From positions 1 to 43,998 of the forward strand of contig CANCHK010000013.1 of the NCBI GenBank assembly GCA_947377865.1: a stretch of DNA of 43,998 nt. Reading direction: 5' to 3'. The DNA is from Opitutia bacterium (lineage in GTDB: Bacteria > Verrucomicrobiota > Verrucomicrobiia > Opitutales > UBA953). The position numbers and the translations under genes were made by a program. The notes beneath the pieces are model-generated. The model did not search any database. It had not been told where the DNA came from and saw only the letters and a program-made list of their open reading frames with translations. Position 1 is the first letter of the stretch. Every line of letters begins with the position of its first letter. Below are positions 26,135 through 35,870 of the stretch, piece by piece.

Positions 26135-27280
26135 TCAGAAAGGCATCCACCCTAGTCCGAAGACGCGGTCGCAGAACCATGCCACACCTAGGCCTAGGAG
26201 ACACCATGAGGCGCGACGGACAAACGGCTCATAGGACGAGGTCCCGCGCAAGCGGAGCATCGGCCAGACCAGGCAGCCAACGATCGCTAACTGCCCGGCC
26301 TCAACTCCGAGGTTGAAGGAAAGCAGACAGCGCACGAGGCCTTCATCGGGCAAAGACATGCCTCGCAGGACCTCGGCGAAGCCGAAGCCGTGCACCAAGC
26401 CGAAAGCAAAGGTAAGAACCCAACGATGGGGTCGTTCGCGGGGCGTCAAGTTCTCCCAGGCGACGTAGACAATCGAAGCCGCAATCCCCGCTTCGACCAG
26501 TCGCGTCGGCAACGAGACCCAATCCAATGTGGCCAGTATCAGCGTGCAGGTATGGGCCACGGTGAAGGCCGTCACGACCTTGATCAGCTCCTTTGGCCTG
26601 GCGACCAGGATCAAAGCGGCAAGGAAGCAGAGATGGTCGAATCCGAGAAAGATATGGGCGACCCCCATGCGGAAGAACTGCCACAGACGACGCCACAGTG
26701 AAACCTCATGCCCGGTGACATATTCATAGTCCGGTTCGAACCGAGTGAAGACCACTTCGGTCGCCTGATCGGCGTGCACGAAGCTTCCCAAGACGGAATG
26801 CCTTTCTCCCAGCCGATCGAATAAGCGGAAATCGAAGGCCACATCCTCGGGTTCATCTTCGAAGACCCGCTCAAAACGAAAGGCGACCAGGGCTAGGGCG
26901 GAATGATAATCTTTCTCGGGAATGGCCTTACCGGCGTCCGGCGGCCAATCGAAGCCAACGAAGGCGCCGATTCCCGGCGCATACCCCGTAGCCTCCACGT
27001 CAATACGCTCCGAAAGGAAGGCGACGATTTCCGGCGCATGCCTGGCAAGCTCCTCGCGACTGATCTGTCGATCATGATCATCGTCCAGCGCGACGATCCG
27101 ATTGAGGGTCATGAGATCGTAGGTTAACCTCGTCCGCATCACATCGGCGTCGATGACCACCCGTAGGTAGCTGGTCTCGGGATTATGCGCATAGGCGTCC
27201 GGCAAGACGAACCCGCCCAGCCAGAGCATGGCAAGGGCGAGCCTACGCCCGAAGCCCGGCTGAAACCACCGCAGACGCAT
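26135..27280 (-). CDS. HupE/UreJ-2 family membrane protein with EF-hand loop
   Basis: A 381-residue membrane protein. An N-terminal signal or anchor ends near AYAHNPETS. A periplasmic domain of about 180 residues follows and contains a textbook EF-hand calcium loop (DDDHDRQISREE, residues 66-77). The C-terminal half (about 205-381) has roughly six membrane segments with the HupE/UreJ-2 signature: HIFLGFDHLCF, FTVAHTCTLI and GLVHGFGFAE, whose His residues could bind a metal. HupE/UreJ relatives move nickel or cobalt; the HupE/UreJ-2 group itself is uncharacterised as far as I know. It starts six bases after the stop of the propeller-PHP gene and is followed by a sulfatase and an esterase on the same strand. 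Confidence 0.85.
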   Translation of the reverse strand: MRLRWFQPGFGRRLALAMLWLGGFVLPDAYAHNPETSYLRVVIDADVMRTRLTYDLMTLNRIVALDDDHDRQISREELARHAPEIVAFLSERIDVEATGYAPGIGAFVGFDWPPDAGKAIPEKDYHSALALVAFRFERVFEDEPEDVAFDFRLFDRLGERHSVLGSFVHADQATEVVFTRFEPDYEYVTGHEVSLWRRLWQFFRMGVAHIFLGFDHLCFLAALILVARPKELIKVVTAFTVAHTCTLILATLDWVSLPTRLVEAGIAASIVYVAWENLTPRERPHRWVLTFAFGLVHGFGFAEVLRGMSLPDEGLVRCLLSFNLGVEAGQLAIVGCLVWPMLRLRGTSSYEPFVRRASWCLLGLGVAWFCDRVFGLGWMPF

Positions 27281-27286
27281 CCGGAC

Positions 27287-30200
27287 TTACTTGGCCGCCG
27301 GAGCGTAGGTGATCCACATCGGCGAAGCCCATACGAGCTCGCCGAAGGAATCGCGCGGCTGCTTCTGCTGCTCGCCGCGGAAATAGTAATAGCTGGTCTT
27401 GCCAGCGACGGGTGACGGGTCGGTCCAGGTCAGGTCCACCGCAGCGTTGCCGGGTTCCCATACCTTGACCTCAACGTCGTCCTTCACGAGCACAACGCGG
27501 GCGAACGGAGCCGTCCCCTGCAGGTGCAGCTTCAGGGTCGGGGACTCCGAGGTCGTGAACTCATCACCCATCATGTAGCTCTTTCCCGCGGTCGATGAGG
27601 TGTACTCGGCGACGATATTGTCCGTGGCGGCGTAGGTGTGCCGTAGGCGCATCGCCTTGAGCAGCGCTTCGCGTGAGTTGTTCTCAGCATACACAAGCGC
27701 ATAGCTGATATGGGTCGAGCCATGGTCGCTGCTCGACTCGAAGGCGAAACGGTATCCCTTCTTGAAGGCGAGATTGATGAAGCCGAGCGGCTCCCATCCT
27801 CCGATTGAGTCGTCAGCCGTCGGGCAGCGAGGTGCGCCGGGGCGTTCGTAATTCTGACGCGCGCCCTGGTAGATCTCGACCATCGGCTCGTACTGCGGGT
27901 TCCAGTCGCGCCAGTCCGTGCCCATCGACGTCGCGCTGGTATGGGAAGCGCAGACGCCATCGAAAGCCTTCAGGTAGCCGTAGAGCATCTGGGTATCCGG
28001 AGCATGCCCCGTGAAATCGCGGGCGGACTTCGGCAGACGGGGCAGCGTTCGGACGCCGCGCTGCTCGAAGACGACGTTACGGTGGCCTTCAGGATAGGTC
28101 ACGCTACGCTCATAGGTGAAAGGCGGTTCGAACTTGCCGGCGATGCGGAAGGCATCGGTGGTCTTCTGAGTCAGCCACCAGGGGTATTCGCGGCCGCCAC
28201 CATTGTCATGGTCGCCGCAGCCCAGCCAATCCATCCCGGCGACGTCGATGGCGTAGCGCCACATGTCTTCCAGCGGTCCGTCGCTGCCACCGTCGCCGGA
28301 GATCTCAGTATGGCGATGAAACTCGCCGCGGATGATTTGCAGCTGGGGGCCCGTCGCGTTAGAGCGGTAGGCCCTGACCCGGGCGATTTCCTCACGCTCC
28401 TTGATCGTCTCGCTCGAAGGCTGAGGGTCGGATTTGAGGGTCGCACGCGCCGCCTTCAGCTGCGGCACGACGGCAGCGCTGCTCAGCTCGAGACGGCTGA
28501 GATAGACGTCATTGTCGAACGGGTCCTTTTCAGCGTTGAGGTTAGATTCGCTACCGGCTCCGAGCTTCTGCACGTGCGCGCTTTGGCGATGGTCGCTCGA
28601 ATGGGCGACAATGATGCCGCCTTCAGGGTGTGCGGACACCGCTGGTGTGTTGTAGAGCAGGTTGTCGGAATGCGGCAGTAGAATCGGACCGACCCAAGCC
28701 TTCCCGTCGAAATAGATGGCGTGATTCAGCCAGACCGTCCCGAGCGGCGTGTGGAAATTATTCTGACGACTGCGCGACAGGAGCCAGATGCGGCCATCCT
28801 TGTCCGCGACGATACGGCCGAGATTATTGTAGGCGTTCGCGGATTCATCGACTTCGGCTTCCTCGCCTTTAGTACGATCGACGGGCTCAGGCGTACGCAC
28901 CGGCAGATTCTTACCTTTGGCACGCGGCTTGGAATTGACGAACGCGCTCGTCGGCGAGGCGACTGGCTCCATCCACTTGTCATCCGCGAGGACGCGTAGG
29001 CCGATCTGACGGCCCTTATACAAACCGATGCCGTCCTTATTATCATAGGCCCCCCAGTCCTTACCCCAGGTGGCGCCACTCTGCTCCCAGCAAACCCAAA
29101 GATGATTCTGTCCGTCGTAAGCCAACGTTGGCCGGGCTTCATAGAGCCAGGAATTACAGACCGGGCGGGCGGGCGTAGGCTCACCGGTGGCGGCATACGA
29201 CCTCAGCCAGACGTCGTAGTCGCCCTTATCATAAGTGTCCCATGCGATGCTAACCTTGCCCTCCTTGGAGGCCGCGATTGCCGGCGTCCAGCAGCTGCCC
29301 TCCTGAGTGCTGACGCGCATCTCGGAAGACCAAGACGAACCAGATTGACGACGCGCAAGTACGCGGAAGACGCCGTCACGCACCCCTTGCCAGGCGACCC
29401 AGACTTGCCCCTTCGCATCGGTCGTAGCCACTGGGCTGATGTCGTTTGCCTCGTTCTGGGAAAGGTTCACCGGTGTGGTGAAAACACCGTCAGCATAAGA
29501 GCAGGCCCAGACTTCGAAGTTAGGCATGGATTTCATCTGCTTCCAGGCCTTGTTCTCGCTCCAGAAAATCCACAGGCGGCCGGCACCATCCAAAGCCAGG
29601 GCGGACTTATAGATATCGCAGCCATCAGGGGTCACCGGTACGGTGAGGGCCTTGTCCTTCCCCTTAATACTGAGCATCAGACGATCGCCACCGGGAAGCT
29701 TGGCAAGGTAACCGAAATCGGCCGGAGCGGAAGTCATCGCCTTGGCGCGTTGATCGCGATCCAATCCAGGTGTGAAGCTCGAGTAAACCGTATAGACGGT
29801 ACCGTCGGCAGACACAGCGATGGCAGGATAGTCGTCATCGGCACGGGTCTCGGTAATCTTCGCAGTGGAGGCGACGCGTTCGATTTCGAGCGCACCACCC
29901 AGCTTGGCCAGCACATGATCGTAAGGAATCTCGCCGAGACGGAAGGTCACGTCACCCTTAGCCAGCTTCAACGTCACGACGGCGTCGTCACTGACATCGG
30001 TGAGGCGCAGGATGATGCCATTGTCAGCCATCTCTTCGCCAGCGGCCTTCTTCTTGGCGCCCTGGGCGCCTTTCTTCTGCGCATTAGAGCGACGGATGGT
30101 CAGGGGGCGCGTCGAAGCCTTCCAGGAAAGACCGTCGACCTCATCCTTCATCTGGAAACGCCAACCCGTGACCGTATCCACCTTGCCCACAGAGACCGAG

Positions 30201-30325
30201 ACGGACCCGTCCCAGGCGGTCGGAGCATGGTCGGTTAGGCCGAAGCGAACCAAGACACCAACCTCCTCGGCGCCGGCGACCACATAAGCTGCCAAGAGTG
30301 AGAGAAATAACAGAAGGAATCGCAT
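27287..30325 (-). CDS. large secreted protein: beta-propeller plus PHP-like metallophosphoesterase domain
   Basis: A 1012-residue exported protein. ATG at 30325 (MRFLLLFLSLLAAYVVAGA) begins the signal peptide; an ATG at 30346 would add MLYGHTP. The N-terminal third includes a Lys/Ala-rich insertion (near KKGAQGAKKKAA). Residues about 150-620 contain repeated blade-like segments (YPAIAVSADGTVY, KSALALDGAGRLWIFW, SPVATTDAKGQVWVAW, RPTLAYDGQNHLWVCW and others), indicating a six- or seven-bladed propeller. From about 660 the sequence reads GEFHRHTEIS, GCGDHDN and SSSDHGS, a metal-binding PHP-like pattern resembling DUF3604 proteins. It may be a phosphoesterase or related hydrolase attached to a binding propeller. 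It heads the operon with the HupE-like, sulfatase and esterase genes. Confidence 0.8.
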   Translation of the reverse strand: MRFLLLFLSLLAAYVVAGAEEVGVLVRFGLTDHAPTAWDGSVSVSVGKVDTVTGWRFQMKDEVDGLSWKASTRPLTIRRSNAQKKGAQGAKKKAAGEEMADNGIILRLTDVSDDAVVTLKLAKGDVTFRLGEIPYDHVLAKLGGALEIERVASTAKITETRADDDYPAIAVSADGTVYTVYSSFTPGLDRDQRAKAMTSAPADFGYLAKLPGGDRLMLSIKGKDKALTVPVTPDGCDIYKSALALDGAGRLWIFWSENKAWKQMKSMPNFEVWACSYADGVFTTPVNLSQNEANDISPVATTDAKGQVWVAWQGVRDGVFRVLARRQSGSSWSSEMRVSTQEGSCWTPAIAASKEGKVSIAWDTYDKGDYDVWLRSYAATGEPTPARPVCNSWLYEARPTLAYDGQNHLWVCWEQSGATWGKDWGAYDNKDGIGLYKGRQIGLRVLADDKWMEPVASPTSAFVNSKPRAKGKNLPVRTPEPVDRTKGEEAEVDESANAYNNLGRIVADKDGRIWLLSRSRQNNFHTPLGTVWLNHAIYFDGKAWVGPILLPHSDNLLYNTPAVSAHPEGGIIVAHSSDHRQSAHVQKLGAGSESNLNAEKDPFDNDVYLSRLELSSAAVVPQLKAARATLKSDPQPSSETIKEREEIARVRAYRSNATGPQLQIIRGEFHRHTEISGDGGSDGPLEDMWRYAIDVAGMDWLGCGDHDNGGGREYPWWLTQKTTDAFRIAGKFEPPFTYERSVTYPEGHRNVVFEQRGVRTLPRLPKSARDFTGHAPDTQMLYGYLKAFDGVCASHTSATSMGTDWRDWNPQYEPMVEIYQGARQNYERPGAPRCPTADDSIGGWEPLGFINLAFKKGYRFAFESSSDHGSTHISYALVYAENNSREALLKAMRLRHTYAATDNIVAEYTSSTAGKSYMMGDEFTTSESPTLKLHLQGTAPFARVVLVKDDVEVKVWEPGNAAVDLTWTDPSPVAGKTSYYYFRGEQQKQPRDSFGELVWASPMWITYAPAAK

Positions 30326-30339
30326 GGGGGTATGACCAT

Positions 30340-30368
30340 ATAACAAAGCCCAAGGGGCATAGTTTCAA
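30340..30368 (-). promoter_or_regulatory. promoter of the propeller-PHP operon
   Basis: On the minus strand TTGAAA (5/6) at 30363-30368, a 17-base spacer, and TGTTAT (4/6) at 30340-30345. The ATG is 14 bases beyond the minus-10, so the leader would be only about eight bases and would contain the CCCCC tract. It is one of the better promoter matches in the window. Confidence 0.5.
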
Positions 30369-30381
30369 CTTCCTTAAGAAA

Positions 30382-30395
30382 CCTCTGGTCAGAGG
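30382..30395 (-). terminator. weak hairpin after the SBBP gene
   Basis: Read on the minus strand, CCTCT-GACC-AGAGG is followed by TTTCTT. The stem is only five base pairs, so termination would be partial at best. It lies between the end of the SBBP gene and the promoter of the propeller-PHP gene, where a terminator is expected. Confidence 0.35.
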
Positions 30396-30477
30396 GCCTA
30401 AGACCTAGGACACCTCCACCCTGCCAGACTGCCTTCAAGGGCATCAGGGCAAGGCCGGGGGGCTTATCGGACTAAAT

Positions 30478-31845
30478 CTAGCGAGGAGCGGCCGGAGTCT
30501 CGTCAATGAGCAGCCGTGCCACATAGGCGTCGCCACTCCCCTTGCTCGTCAGGGAGAGTTGATCCAGTTGCTGCGTCCCGGAATAGGCACCGGCGATAAG
30601 CAGGCCGCCGCGGCCGTCTAAAACGTCAACGTAAGCGCTATCCGAAACGCTGCCTCCAGACTGCTTCAGCCAGCGCAGAGCGCCTGCTTCGTCGAATTTG
30701 GCGACATAGACGTCCGTCGCGCCGCGGCTGCGTAGACTTTTGCCACCGAGTGAGAAAGTCTCTGAGAATTCGCCAGTGAGGTATGCGTTGCCTACCCCGT
30801 CGGTGGCGATGCCCAGGCCATAGTCGATACCTGGACCCTGCCCGGCCCGACTCCAGAGCAGCTTGCCGTCGGCATCATAGTGACAGAGCAACGCATCGGA
30901 ATCCTTGGCGCTGGTCGTGGCGTAGGTATCAGCCCCGACCACGGCCTTGCCCTTAAACATGCCACTGGCCCAGACGCGTCCTTGAGCGTCGCAGGCGATC
31001 TCATGGAACAGGCAGCTGGGTTCGCCGGGATGCTGCTTCAGCCAGAGCACCTGGCCGTCGCGATCGAGTTTGGCGACGAGCGCCGAAGTGCCCTTGGGCG
31101 AGGAAAGCGACTGAGCGCCGAACGCGCCGATGCCTGCGCTGAGACCTCCGATATAAATATTATCCCGGCCATCAACGACGACACCATGGGCGGAACCAGT
31201 GGCCTTGCCGGTCGCGACTTTGACCCAGACCAGCGTGCCGTCGGCGTGATATTTCGCGACGAAAAGATGCCCCCCGGCCTCATTAGGCACGACCACGTCG
31301 CCGAACGTAGCCTCGCCTACGACCGCGCCAGCGACGATCACGTCGCCATGACTGTCAATGACCACGCCATGGCCGTAGTCATACCCTTTGCCGCCCATCG
31401 TGCGTACCCATCGGAACTTTCCGTCCTGATCGTAAGAGACCACGAAGGCGTCGTAATCCCCGAGGCCGTGGACGACATGTCCATCGAACTCAGCCGACTC
31501 GCCTTGAAAATGTCCGGTCACGTAGGAGTTGCCCAGCGCATCCGTCGCCACCGCATAAGCACGATCGACCTTCGGACCGCCTGCAACCTTTGACCATAGG
31601 CATTTGCCGCGAGCATCAAGCTTAGCGACAAAGACATCATAAAGACCAAGCCCCTTGTGCGTTGCCGCGCCGAAGCAGACTTCATCCGCGCACTCGCCGG
31701 CGATGAAGACGTTTCCTTCGCGGTCGACGTTTAGACCACGGACCTTGTCGGCCTTGGCGCCGCCGCCGGACGTCGCCCAATCGAAGACCGGCGCCGCCGT
31801 GAGAACGACATTCAGATACAGAAAGAAAATGACAGGGAAACGCAT
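30478..31845 (-). CDS. secreted SBBP-repeat beta-propeller protein
   Basis: A 455-residue exported protein. A signal peptide (about 1-18) is followed by about eight SBBP-type repeats of 45-55 residues, each with a pattern like D-x-x-G-N-x-Y-V-x-G and then D-x-F/Y-V-A-K-x-D-x-x-G-x-x-x-W, for example NSYVTGHFQGES, DNIYIGGLSAG and NAYLTGEFSET. SBBP repeats form beta-propellers and are found in surface or periplasmic proteins of Verrucomicrobiota, Planctomycetota and Leptospira. No catalytic domain is seen, so a binding or structural role is likely, but the ligand is unknown. It is divergent from the glucarate operon and separated from the propeller-PHP gene by 152 bases. Confidence 0.9.
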   Translation of the reverse strand: MRFPVIFFLYLNVVLTAAPVFDWATSGGGAKADKVRGLNVDREGNVFIAGECADEVCFGAATHKGLGLYDVFVAKLDARGKCLWSKVAGGPKVDRAYAVATDALGNSYVTGHFQGESAEFDGHVVHGLGDYDAFVVSYDQDGKFRWVRTMGGKGYDYGHGVVIDSHGDVIVAGAVVGEATFGDVVVPNEAGGHLFVAKYHADGTLVWVKVATGKATGSAHGVVVDGRDNIYIGGLSAGIGAFGAQSLSSPKGTSALVAKLDRDGQVLWLKQHPGEPSCLFHEIACDAQGRVWASGMFKGKAVVGADTYATTSAKDSDALLCHYDADGKLLWSRAGQGPGIDYGLGIATDGVGNAYLTGEFSETFSLGGKSLRSRGATDVYVAKFDEAGALRWLKQSGGSVSDSAYVDVLDGRGGLLIAGAYSGTQQLDQLSLTSKGSGDAYVARLLIDETPAAPR

Positions 31846-31965
31846 AAGTGGCCGGGGTCAGGCCTGCTTCCAGCCAAACGTGCGAACCGCCACCTGCAAC
31901 CCGAACCCACGGCCTATCTTGTTTGCCTCCGGAGCCTGAGCCCCCTAACCCTTGCCCTTCTCTCC

Positions 31966-33555
31966 ATGTCGTCCCTCCTTGGCCTCTCTTTCATCGGTTT
32001 CGCACGCGGCCAGTCCACCGCCGCCCCCTACCGAGCCATCAACCCCGCCACAGCGACCGCCCTTGAGCCGGACTTCTTCCCGGCCACGGCCGCCGAGGCC
32101 GACAAGGCCTGCATCTTGGCCGCTCAGGCCACCCCTACCCTCGCCGCGCTTTCCGGCAAAAAGAAGGCTGCCTTCCTCCGCGACATCGCAACCCGCATTG
32201 AAGCGGCGACTCCATCCCTGGTCGCCCGCGCCACCCAAGAAACCGGACTGCCCGAAGCCCGCTGCCAAGGTGAGATCGGCCGCACGATGGGCCAGTTACG
32301 TCTATTTGCCGATCTCGTCGAAAAAGGCGACTGGATCGATGCGCGCATTGAGACTGCTAATCCGGATCGCAAGCCGCTCCCTAAGCCTGACCACCGCTCC
32401 CTACTCCGTCCGATCGGGCCCGTCGCCGTCTTCTGCGCGAGCAACTTCCCTTTCGCCTACTCCGTCGCCGGCGGCGACACCGCCTCCGCCTTCGCCGCAG
32501 GCTGCCCGGTCATCGTGATGGGCCACCATGCGCACATCGGCACCGCCGAGATCATGGGCGGCCTCATCGTCGAAGCGGTGAAAGCCAACCAACTTCCGGA
32601 AGGTACGTTCTCGCTCTTGATGGGTGAAGGTCGCGTCATCGGCCAGCAGGTCGCCAAGCATCCCGCTCTCCGCGCCATCGGCTTCACCGGCTCCCGCGTC
32701 GGTGGCCGAGCACTCATGGACACCGCTGCCGCCCGTCCGACCCCGATCCCGGTCTACGCCGAGATGAGCAGCGTCAATCCCGTCGTCCTGCTTGAAGGCG
32801 CCCTAGCCTCACGCGGCGACGCCATCGCAACCGGCCTGCTCGGCTCCTGCACGCTCGGCGTCGGTCAGTTCTGCACCCAACCCGGCCTGATCGTCCTGAC
32901 CCGCTCCGACGCTGCCGAGTCTTTCATCAATAAACTCTCCGCGCTCTTCACCGATTGCGCCGACGGTGTGATGCTCACCGCCGGCATCCATCAGGCTTAC
33001 CAAAAAGGCCTAACCGCCCGCGCCGCCCAGGCAGGCGTCAAAGTCGTCGCCCAAGGCAAGTCCAGCGGACAGCCTAACCGCGCCGTTGCCACCCTCTTTG
33101 CGACCGACGCGAAGACCTTCGTCGCCGATGCTTCGCTGCAAGAAGAGATCTTCGGACCTAGCTCTCTCGTCATCTGGTGCGCTGATCAGCGTGAAGTCGA
33201 CGCCGTCCTCGGCGCCTTGCATGGCAACCTGACCGCGACCATCCATGGCACCGATGCCGAGCTCGCCCAGCACGCCGCGCTCATCGCGCGCCTCGAGGCC
33301 ATCGCCGGCCGCGTGGTCGTCAACGGCTTCCCCACCGGAGTGGAAGTCTCGCATGCCATCGTGCACGGCGGTCCGTATCCGTCGCTGTCCGACGGCCGCA
33401 CGACCTCCGTCGGCTCCAACGCCATCTACCGCTTCACGCGCCTCGTCTGCTTCCAGAACTACCCGGACGCCGCCCTGCCCACCGAACTGCAGAACCTCAA
33501 TCCCCTCGGCCTCTCCCGCCTCGTCAACGGCTCCCGCTCGAATTCTGCGCTCTGA
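31966..33555 (+). CDS. 2,5-dioxovalerate (alpha-ketoglutaric semialdehyde) dehydrogenase
   Basis: A 529-residue cytosolic aldehyde dehydrogenase that oxidises 2,5-dioxopentanoate to 2-oxoglutarate with NAD(P)+, the last step of the D-glucarate route. Catalytic residues are visible: Glu266 in [11 protein letters not shown] and Cys303 in GQFCTQPG, plus the cofactor segment [10 protein letters not shown]. The KGSADH subgroup is indicated by the [10 protein letters not shown] context, the N-terminal [15 protein letters not shown] region and, above all, by the next gene, kdgD, whose product is its substrate. The hydrophobic N-terminus ([14 protein letters not shown]) is a typical ALDH first strand, not a signal peptide. 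A C/T-rich tract precedes the ATG. Confidence 0.92.
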   Translation: MSSLLGLSFIGFARGQSTAAPYRAINPATATALEPDFFPATAAEADKACILAAQATPTLAALSGKKKAAFLRDIATRIEAATPSLVARATQETGLPEARCQGEIGRTMGQLRLFADLVEKGDWIDARIETANPDRKPLPKPDHRSLLRPIGPVAVFCASNFPFAYSVAGGDTASAFAAGCPVIVMGHHAHIGTAEIMGGLIVEAVKANQLPEGTFSLLMGEGRVIGQQVAKHPALRAIGFTGSRVGGRALMDTAAARPTPIPVYAEMSSVNPVVLLEGALASRGDAIATGLLGSCTLGVGQFCTQPGLIVLTRSDAAESFINKLSALFTDCADGVMLTAGIHQAYQKGLTARAAQAGVKVVAQGKSSGQPNRAVATLFATDAKTFVADASLQEEIFGPSSLVIWCADQREVDAVLGALHGNLTATIHGTDAELAQHAALIARLEAIAGRVVVNGFPTGVEVSHAIVHGGPYPSLSDGRTTSVGSNAIYRFTRLVCFQNYPDAALPTELQNLNPLGLSRLVNGSRSNSAL

Positions 33556-33556
33556 C

Positions 33557-33580
33557 ACCCCTACCCCTACCCCTATCCCT
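33557..33580 (+). repeat. CCCCTA-type short tandem repeat before kdgD
   Basis: The spacer between the dehydrogenase stop and the kdgD start contains three successive CCCCTA-like units followed by TCCCT. A similar tract precedes gudD in the same operon. There is no Shine-Dalgarno motif, so the pyrimidine tract may take part in ribosome recruitment or be a slippage product. Confidence 0.7.
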
Positions 33581-33590
33581 CTTTAGTCCC

Positions 33591-34502
33591 ATGTCCCCTC
33601 TCGAACTCCAGAAAGTCCTCTCGTCCGGACTGCTCTCTTTCCCGATCACCGACTTCAAGGCGAACGGAGACTTTGACGCTCCCAGTTACGCTAAGCGCTT
33701 GCAGTGGCTCGCGCCCTACGGTGCGACCGCGCTCTTCGCCGCGGGTGGCACGGGTGAATTCTTCTCCCTCGAGCCCAAGGAATATTCGCACGTCATCAAG
33801 ACCGCGGTCGATACATGCGATGGCCTCGTGCCAATCCTTGCCGGCGCCGGCGGACCGACGCGCGTAGCAATCCAGTATGCACAGGAAGCCGAGCGCCTTG
33901 GCGCCAAAGGTATCCTGCTGCTACCGCATTACCTGACCGAGACCAACCAGGACGGCGTCGCCGCGCACGTCGACCAGGTCTGCAAGTCGGTCAAGATTGG
34001 CGTCGTCGTCTATAACCGTAACGTCTGCCGCCTGCTGCCGCACCACCTCGAGAAACTCGCCGCTAACAATCCGAACCTCATCGGCTACAAGGACGGCTTC
34101 GGCGACATTGAACTGATGGTCTCAGTCCGCCGCCGCATGGGCGACCGCTTCAGCTACCTCGGCGGCCTGCCCACTGCGGAAGTCTACGCCGCCGCCTACA
34201 AGGCCATGGGCGTGCCAGTCTATTCCTCCGCTGTGTTCAATTTCATCCCACAGGCCGCGATGGACTTCTACCATGCCGTCGCAAAGGACGACCACGCCAC
34301 GCAGAACCGCCTGCTGGACACCTTCTTCCTCCCTTATCTCGAGATCCGCAACAAGAGCGCCGGCTACGCCGTCAGCATCATCAAGGCCGGCGCCACGATC
34401 GTCGGTCATGGCGCAGGCCCCGTGCGTGCACCGCTCACCGACCTCAAGCCCGCCGAGGTCGAACAGCTCGCCGCCCTCATCGCCAAAGCCGGCGTCAAGT
34501 AA
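33591..34502 (+). CDS. kdgD: 5-dehydro-4-deoxyglucarate dehydratase
   Basis: A 303-residue cytosolic enzyme of the DHDPS/NAL class I aldolase-like family. It dehydrates and decarboxylates 5-keto-4-deoxyglucarate to 2,5-dioxopentanoate. The Schiff-base Lys167 lies in IGYKDGFGD and the catalytic Tyr141 in [14 protein letters not shown] (52-57) is the carboxylate-binding loop, with Glu in the position expected for this subgroup. Length is normal. It sits between the KGSADH gene that uses its product and the MFS transporter, six bases before the latter. The function is well supported by sequence and context. Confidence 0.95.
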   Translation: MSPLELQKVLSSGLLSFPITDFKANGDFDAPSYAKRLQWLAPYGATALFAAGGTGEFFSLEPKEYSHVIKTAVDTCDGLVPILAGAGGPTRVAIQYAQEAERLGAKGILLLPHYLTETNQDGVAAHVDQVCKSVKIGVVVYNRNVCRLLPHHLEKLAANNPNLIGYKDGFGDIELMVSVRRRMGDRFSYLGGLPTAEVYAAAYKAMGVPVYSSAVFNFIPQAAMDFYHAVAKDDHATQNRLLDTFFLPYLEIRNKSAGYAVSIIKAGATIVGHGAGPVRAPLTDLKPAEVEQLAALIAKAGVK

Positions 34503-34508
34503 GCAGAC

Positions 34509-35855
34509 ATGCACGGCGCCGAACTCCAGTCTGCGGTCTCCAAGGTCAAGTGGCGCGTGCTGCCGCTGTTCGTTGTGATGTTCATCGTGAACTACATCGA
34601 CCGGGTGAACATCAGCTTCATCAAGGAGCAGCTCGGGGCCGAACTGGGTATAGGCGACCTCGCCTACGGATTCGGAGCTGGGCTCTTCTTCTGGGGCTAC
34701 GCCTTGCTGGAAGTCCCCGCTAACCTCGCCCTCGAACGACTCGGCGCCCGCCGCTGGCTGACAATCATCGCCGTGACGTGGGGCGTGCTGGCGACTGGAC
34801 TAGCCTTCGTCCGCAACGAATATGAATTCTACGCCCTCCGCTTCGCGCTGGGTGCAGCCGAAGCCGGCTTCTTTCCCGGTGTCGTCTACTACTTCACCCG
34901 ATGGATCCCCTCCGCCGACCGCGGGAAGGCGATGGCAATCTTCCTGAGCGGCTCAGCCATCGCCACGATCCTCTCCGGCCCCCTCTCCGCCTACCTGCTC
35001 CAGCTCCATGTCCCGGGATTGCAGCCGTGGCAGTGGATGATTGTCTTCGAAGGCGCCTTCTCCGTCCTGATGGCAGGAGTCCTCTGGCTCATGTTGGATT
35101 CCGACATCGGGCAGGCCCGCTGGCTTTCGACCGACGAACGCTCCGCGCTCGAAACCAAGCTCGCCGAAGAACGCGCCCAGGCCGCCCAGCCGGGCTCCAT
35201 CAACAAGCTCGCGCTGCTCACCTCGCCGGTCGTACTGGGCTTCTGCGGCGTCTATTTCGCGATTCAACTGACAATCTACGCGGTCACGTTCTGGCTACCT
35301 ACGATCATCAAGGAGATGCTGGCTACGCCAGGTCCGCACGGCGGCCTCCTTGGCTTGACCGAAGCCTTCGTCCGCTGGCTCGGCTACAGCGATGCGAAGG
35401 CGGTCTCGGTGATGTCAGCCGGCTTCCTGAACTCCTTGCCTTGGATTGTCTCGATCGTGGGCATGATTCTGGCTGCTTACGCGGCCGCGCGCTGGAAGAA
35501 CCAGCAGGCATGGGTCGCAACCGCGCTCGTCATTGCAGGCGTCGGCATGCTCGTCGCCGGACTCTCCGCACCGGCCATCGCCTTCGGCGCCATCTGCTTC
35601 GCCGCGCTTGGCTTCAAGTCGGCCGCCTCCCTATTCTGGCCGATTCCCCAAAAGAACCTCGACCCACGCATTGCGGCCGCGGGCATCGCCCTGATCAATT
35701 CGCTCGGTAACCTCGGGGGCTGGGCCGCGCCGATTGCCTTCGGGTGGATCAAGCAGTCCACGGGCTCAGTCTACATCGGACTCTACGGCCTCGCCTTCAC
35801 CTCCTTACTGACCGCCGCCCTAGTCTTCGCCTCCCGCCCAAACTCTAAGGCCTAA
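34509..35855 (+). CDS. gudP: MFS transporter, glucarate/galactarate-type (ACS family)
   Basis: A 448-residue inner-membrane transporter of the anion:cation symporter (ACS) branch of the major facilitator superfamily. Features include the N-terminal [15 protein letters not shown] (membrane segment 1 with the family N-Y-x-D-R motif), a loop 2-3 region [13 protein letters not shown], about 12 hydrophobic segments and a central hydrophilic loop. The symbol is inferred from context: it is inside the glucarate operon between kdgD and gudD, so D-glucarate or a closely related aldarate is the likely substrate, imported with protons. Specificity cannot be read directly from sequence. Confidence 0.88.
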   Translation: MHGAELQSAVSKVKWRVLPLFVVMFIVNYIDRVNISFIKEQLGAELGIGDLAYGFGAGLFFWGYALLEVPANLALERLGARRWLTIIAVTWGVLATGLAFVRNEYEFYALRFALGAAEAGFFPGVVYYFTRWIPSADRGKAMAIFLSGSAIATILSGPLSAYLLQLHVPGLQPWQWMIVFEGAFSVLMAGVLWLMLDSDIGQARWLSTDERSALETKLAEERAQAAQPGSINKLALLTSPVVLGFCGVYFAIQLTIYAVTFWLPTIIKEMLATPGPHGGLLGLTEAFVRWLGYSDAKAVSVMSAGFLNSLPWIVSIVGMILAAYAAARWKNQQAWVATALVIAGVGMLVAGLSAPAIAFGAICFAALGFKSAASLFWPIPQKNLDPRIAAAGIALINSLGNLGGWAAPIAFGWIKQSTGSVYIGLYGLAFTSLLTAALVFASRPNSKA

Positions 35856-35870
35856 GCTGCCCCGAAGGCC

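Noticed and set aside
29102-30238. 378-codon plus-strand open frame opposite the propeller-PHP gene
   Set aside because: It is antisense to a protein with clear signal peptide and repeat/PHP motifs. Its own translation has no domain character; long antisense frames are common with this GC-rich codon bias.
31966-32013. signal peptide on the aldehyde dehydrogenase
   Set aside because: The hydrophobic N-terminus fits the first beta strand of aldehyde dehydrogenases and the pathway is cytosolic.
33557-33580. possible telomere-like or replication-associated repeat because of CCCTA units
   Set aside because: The tract is only a few units long and sits inside an operon spacer. Nothing else suggests a chromosome end or an origin.
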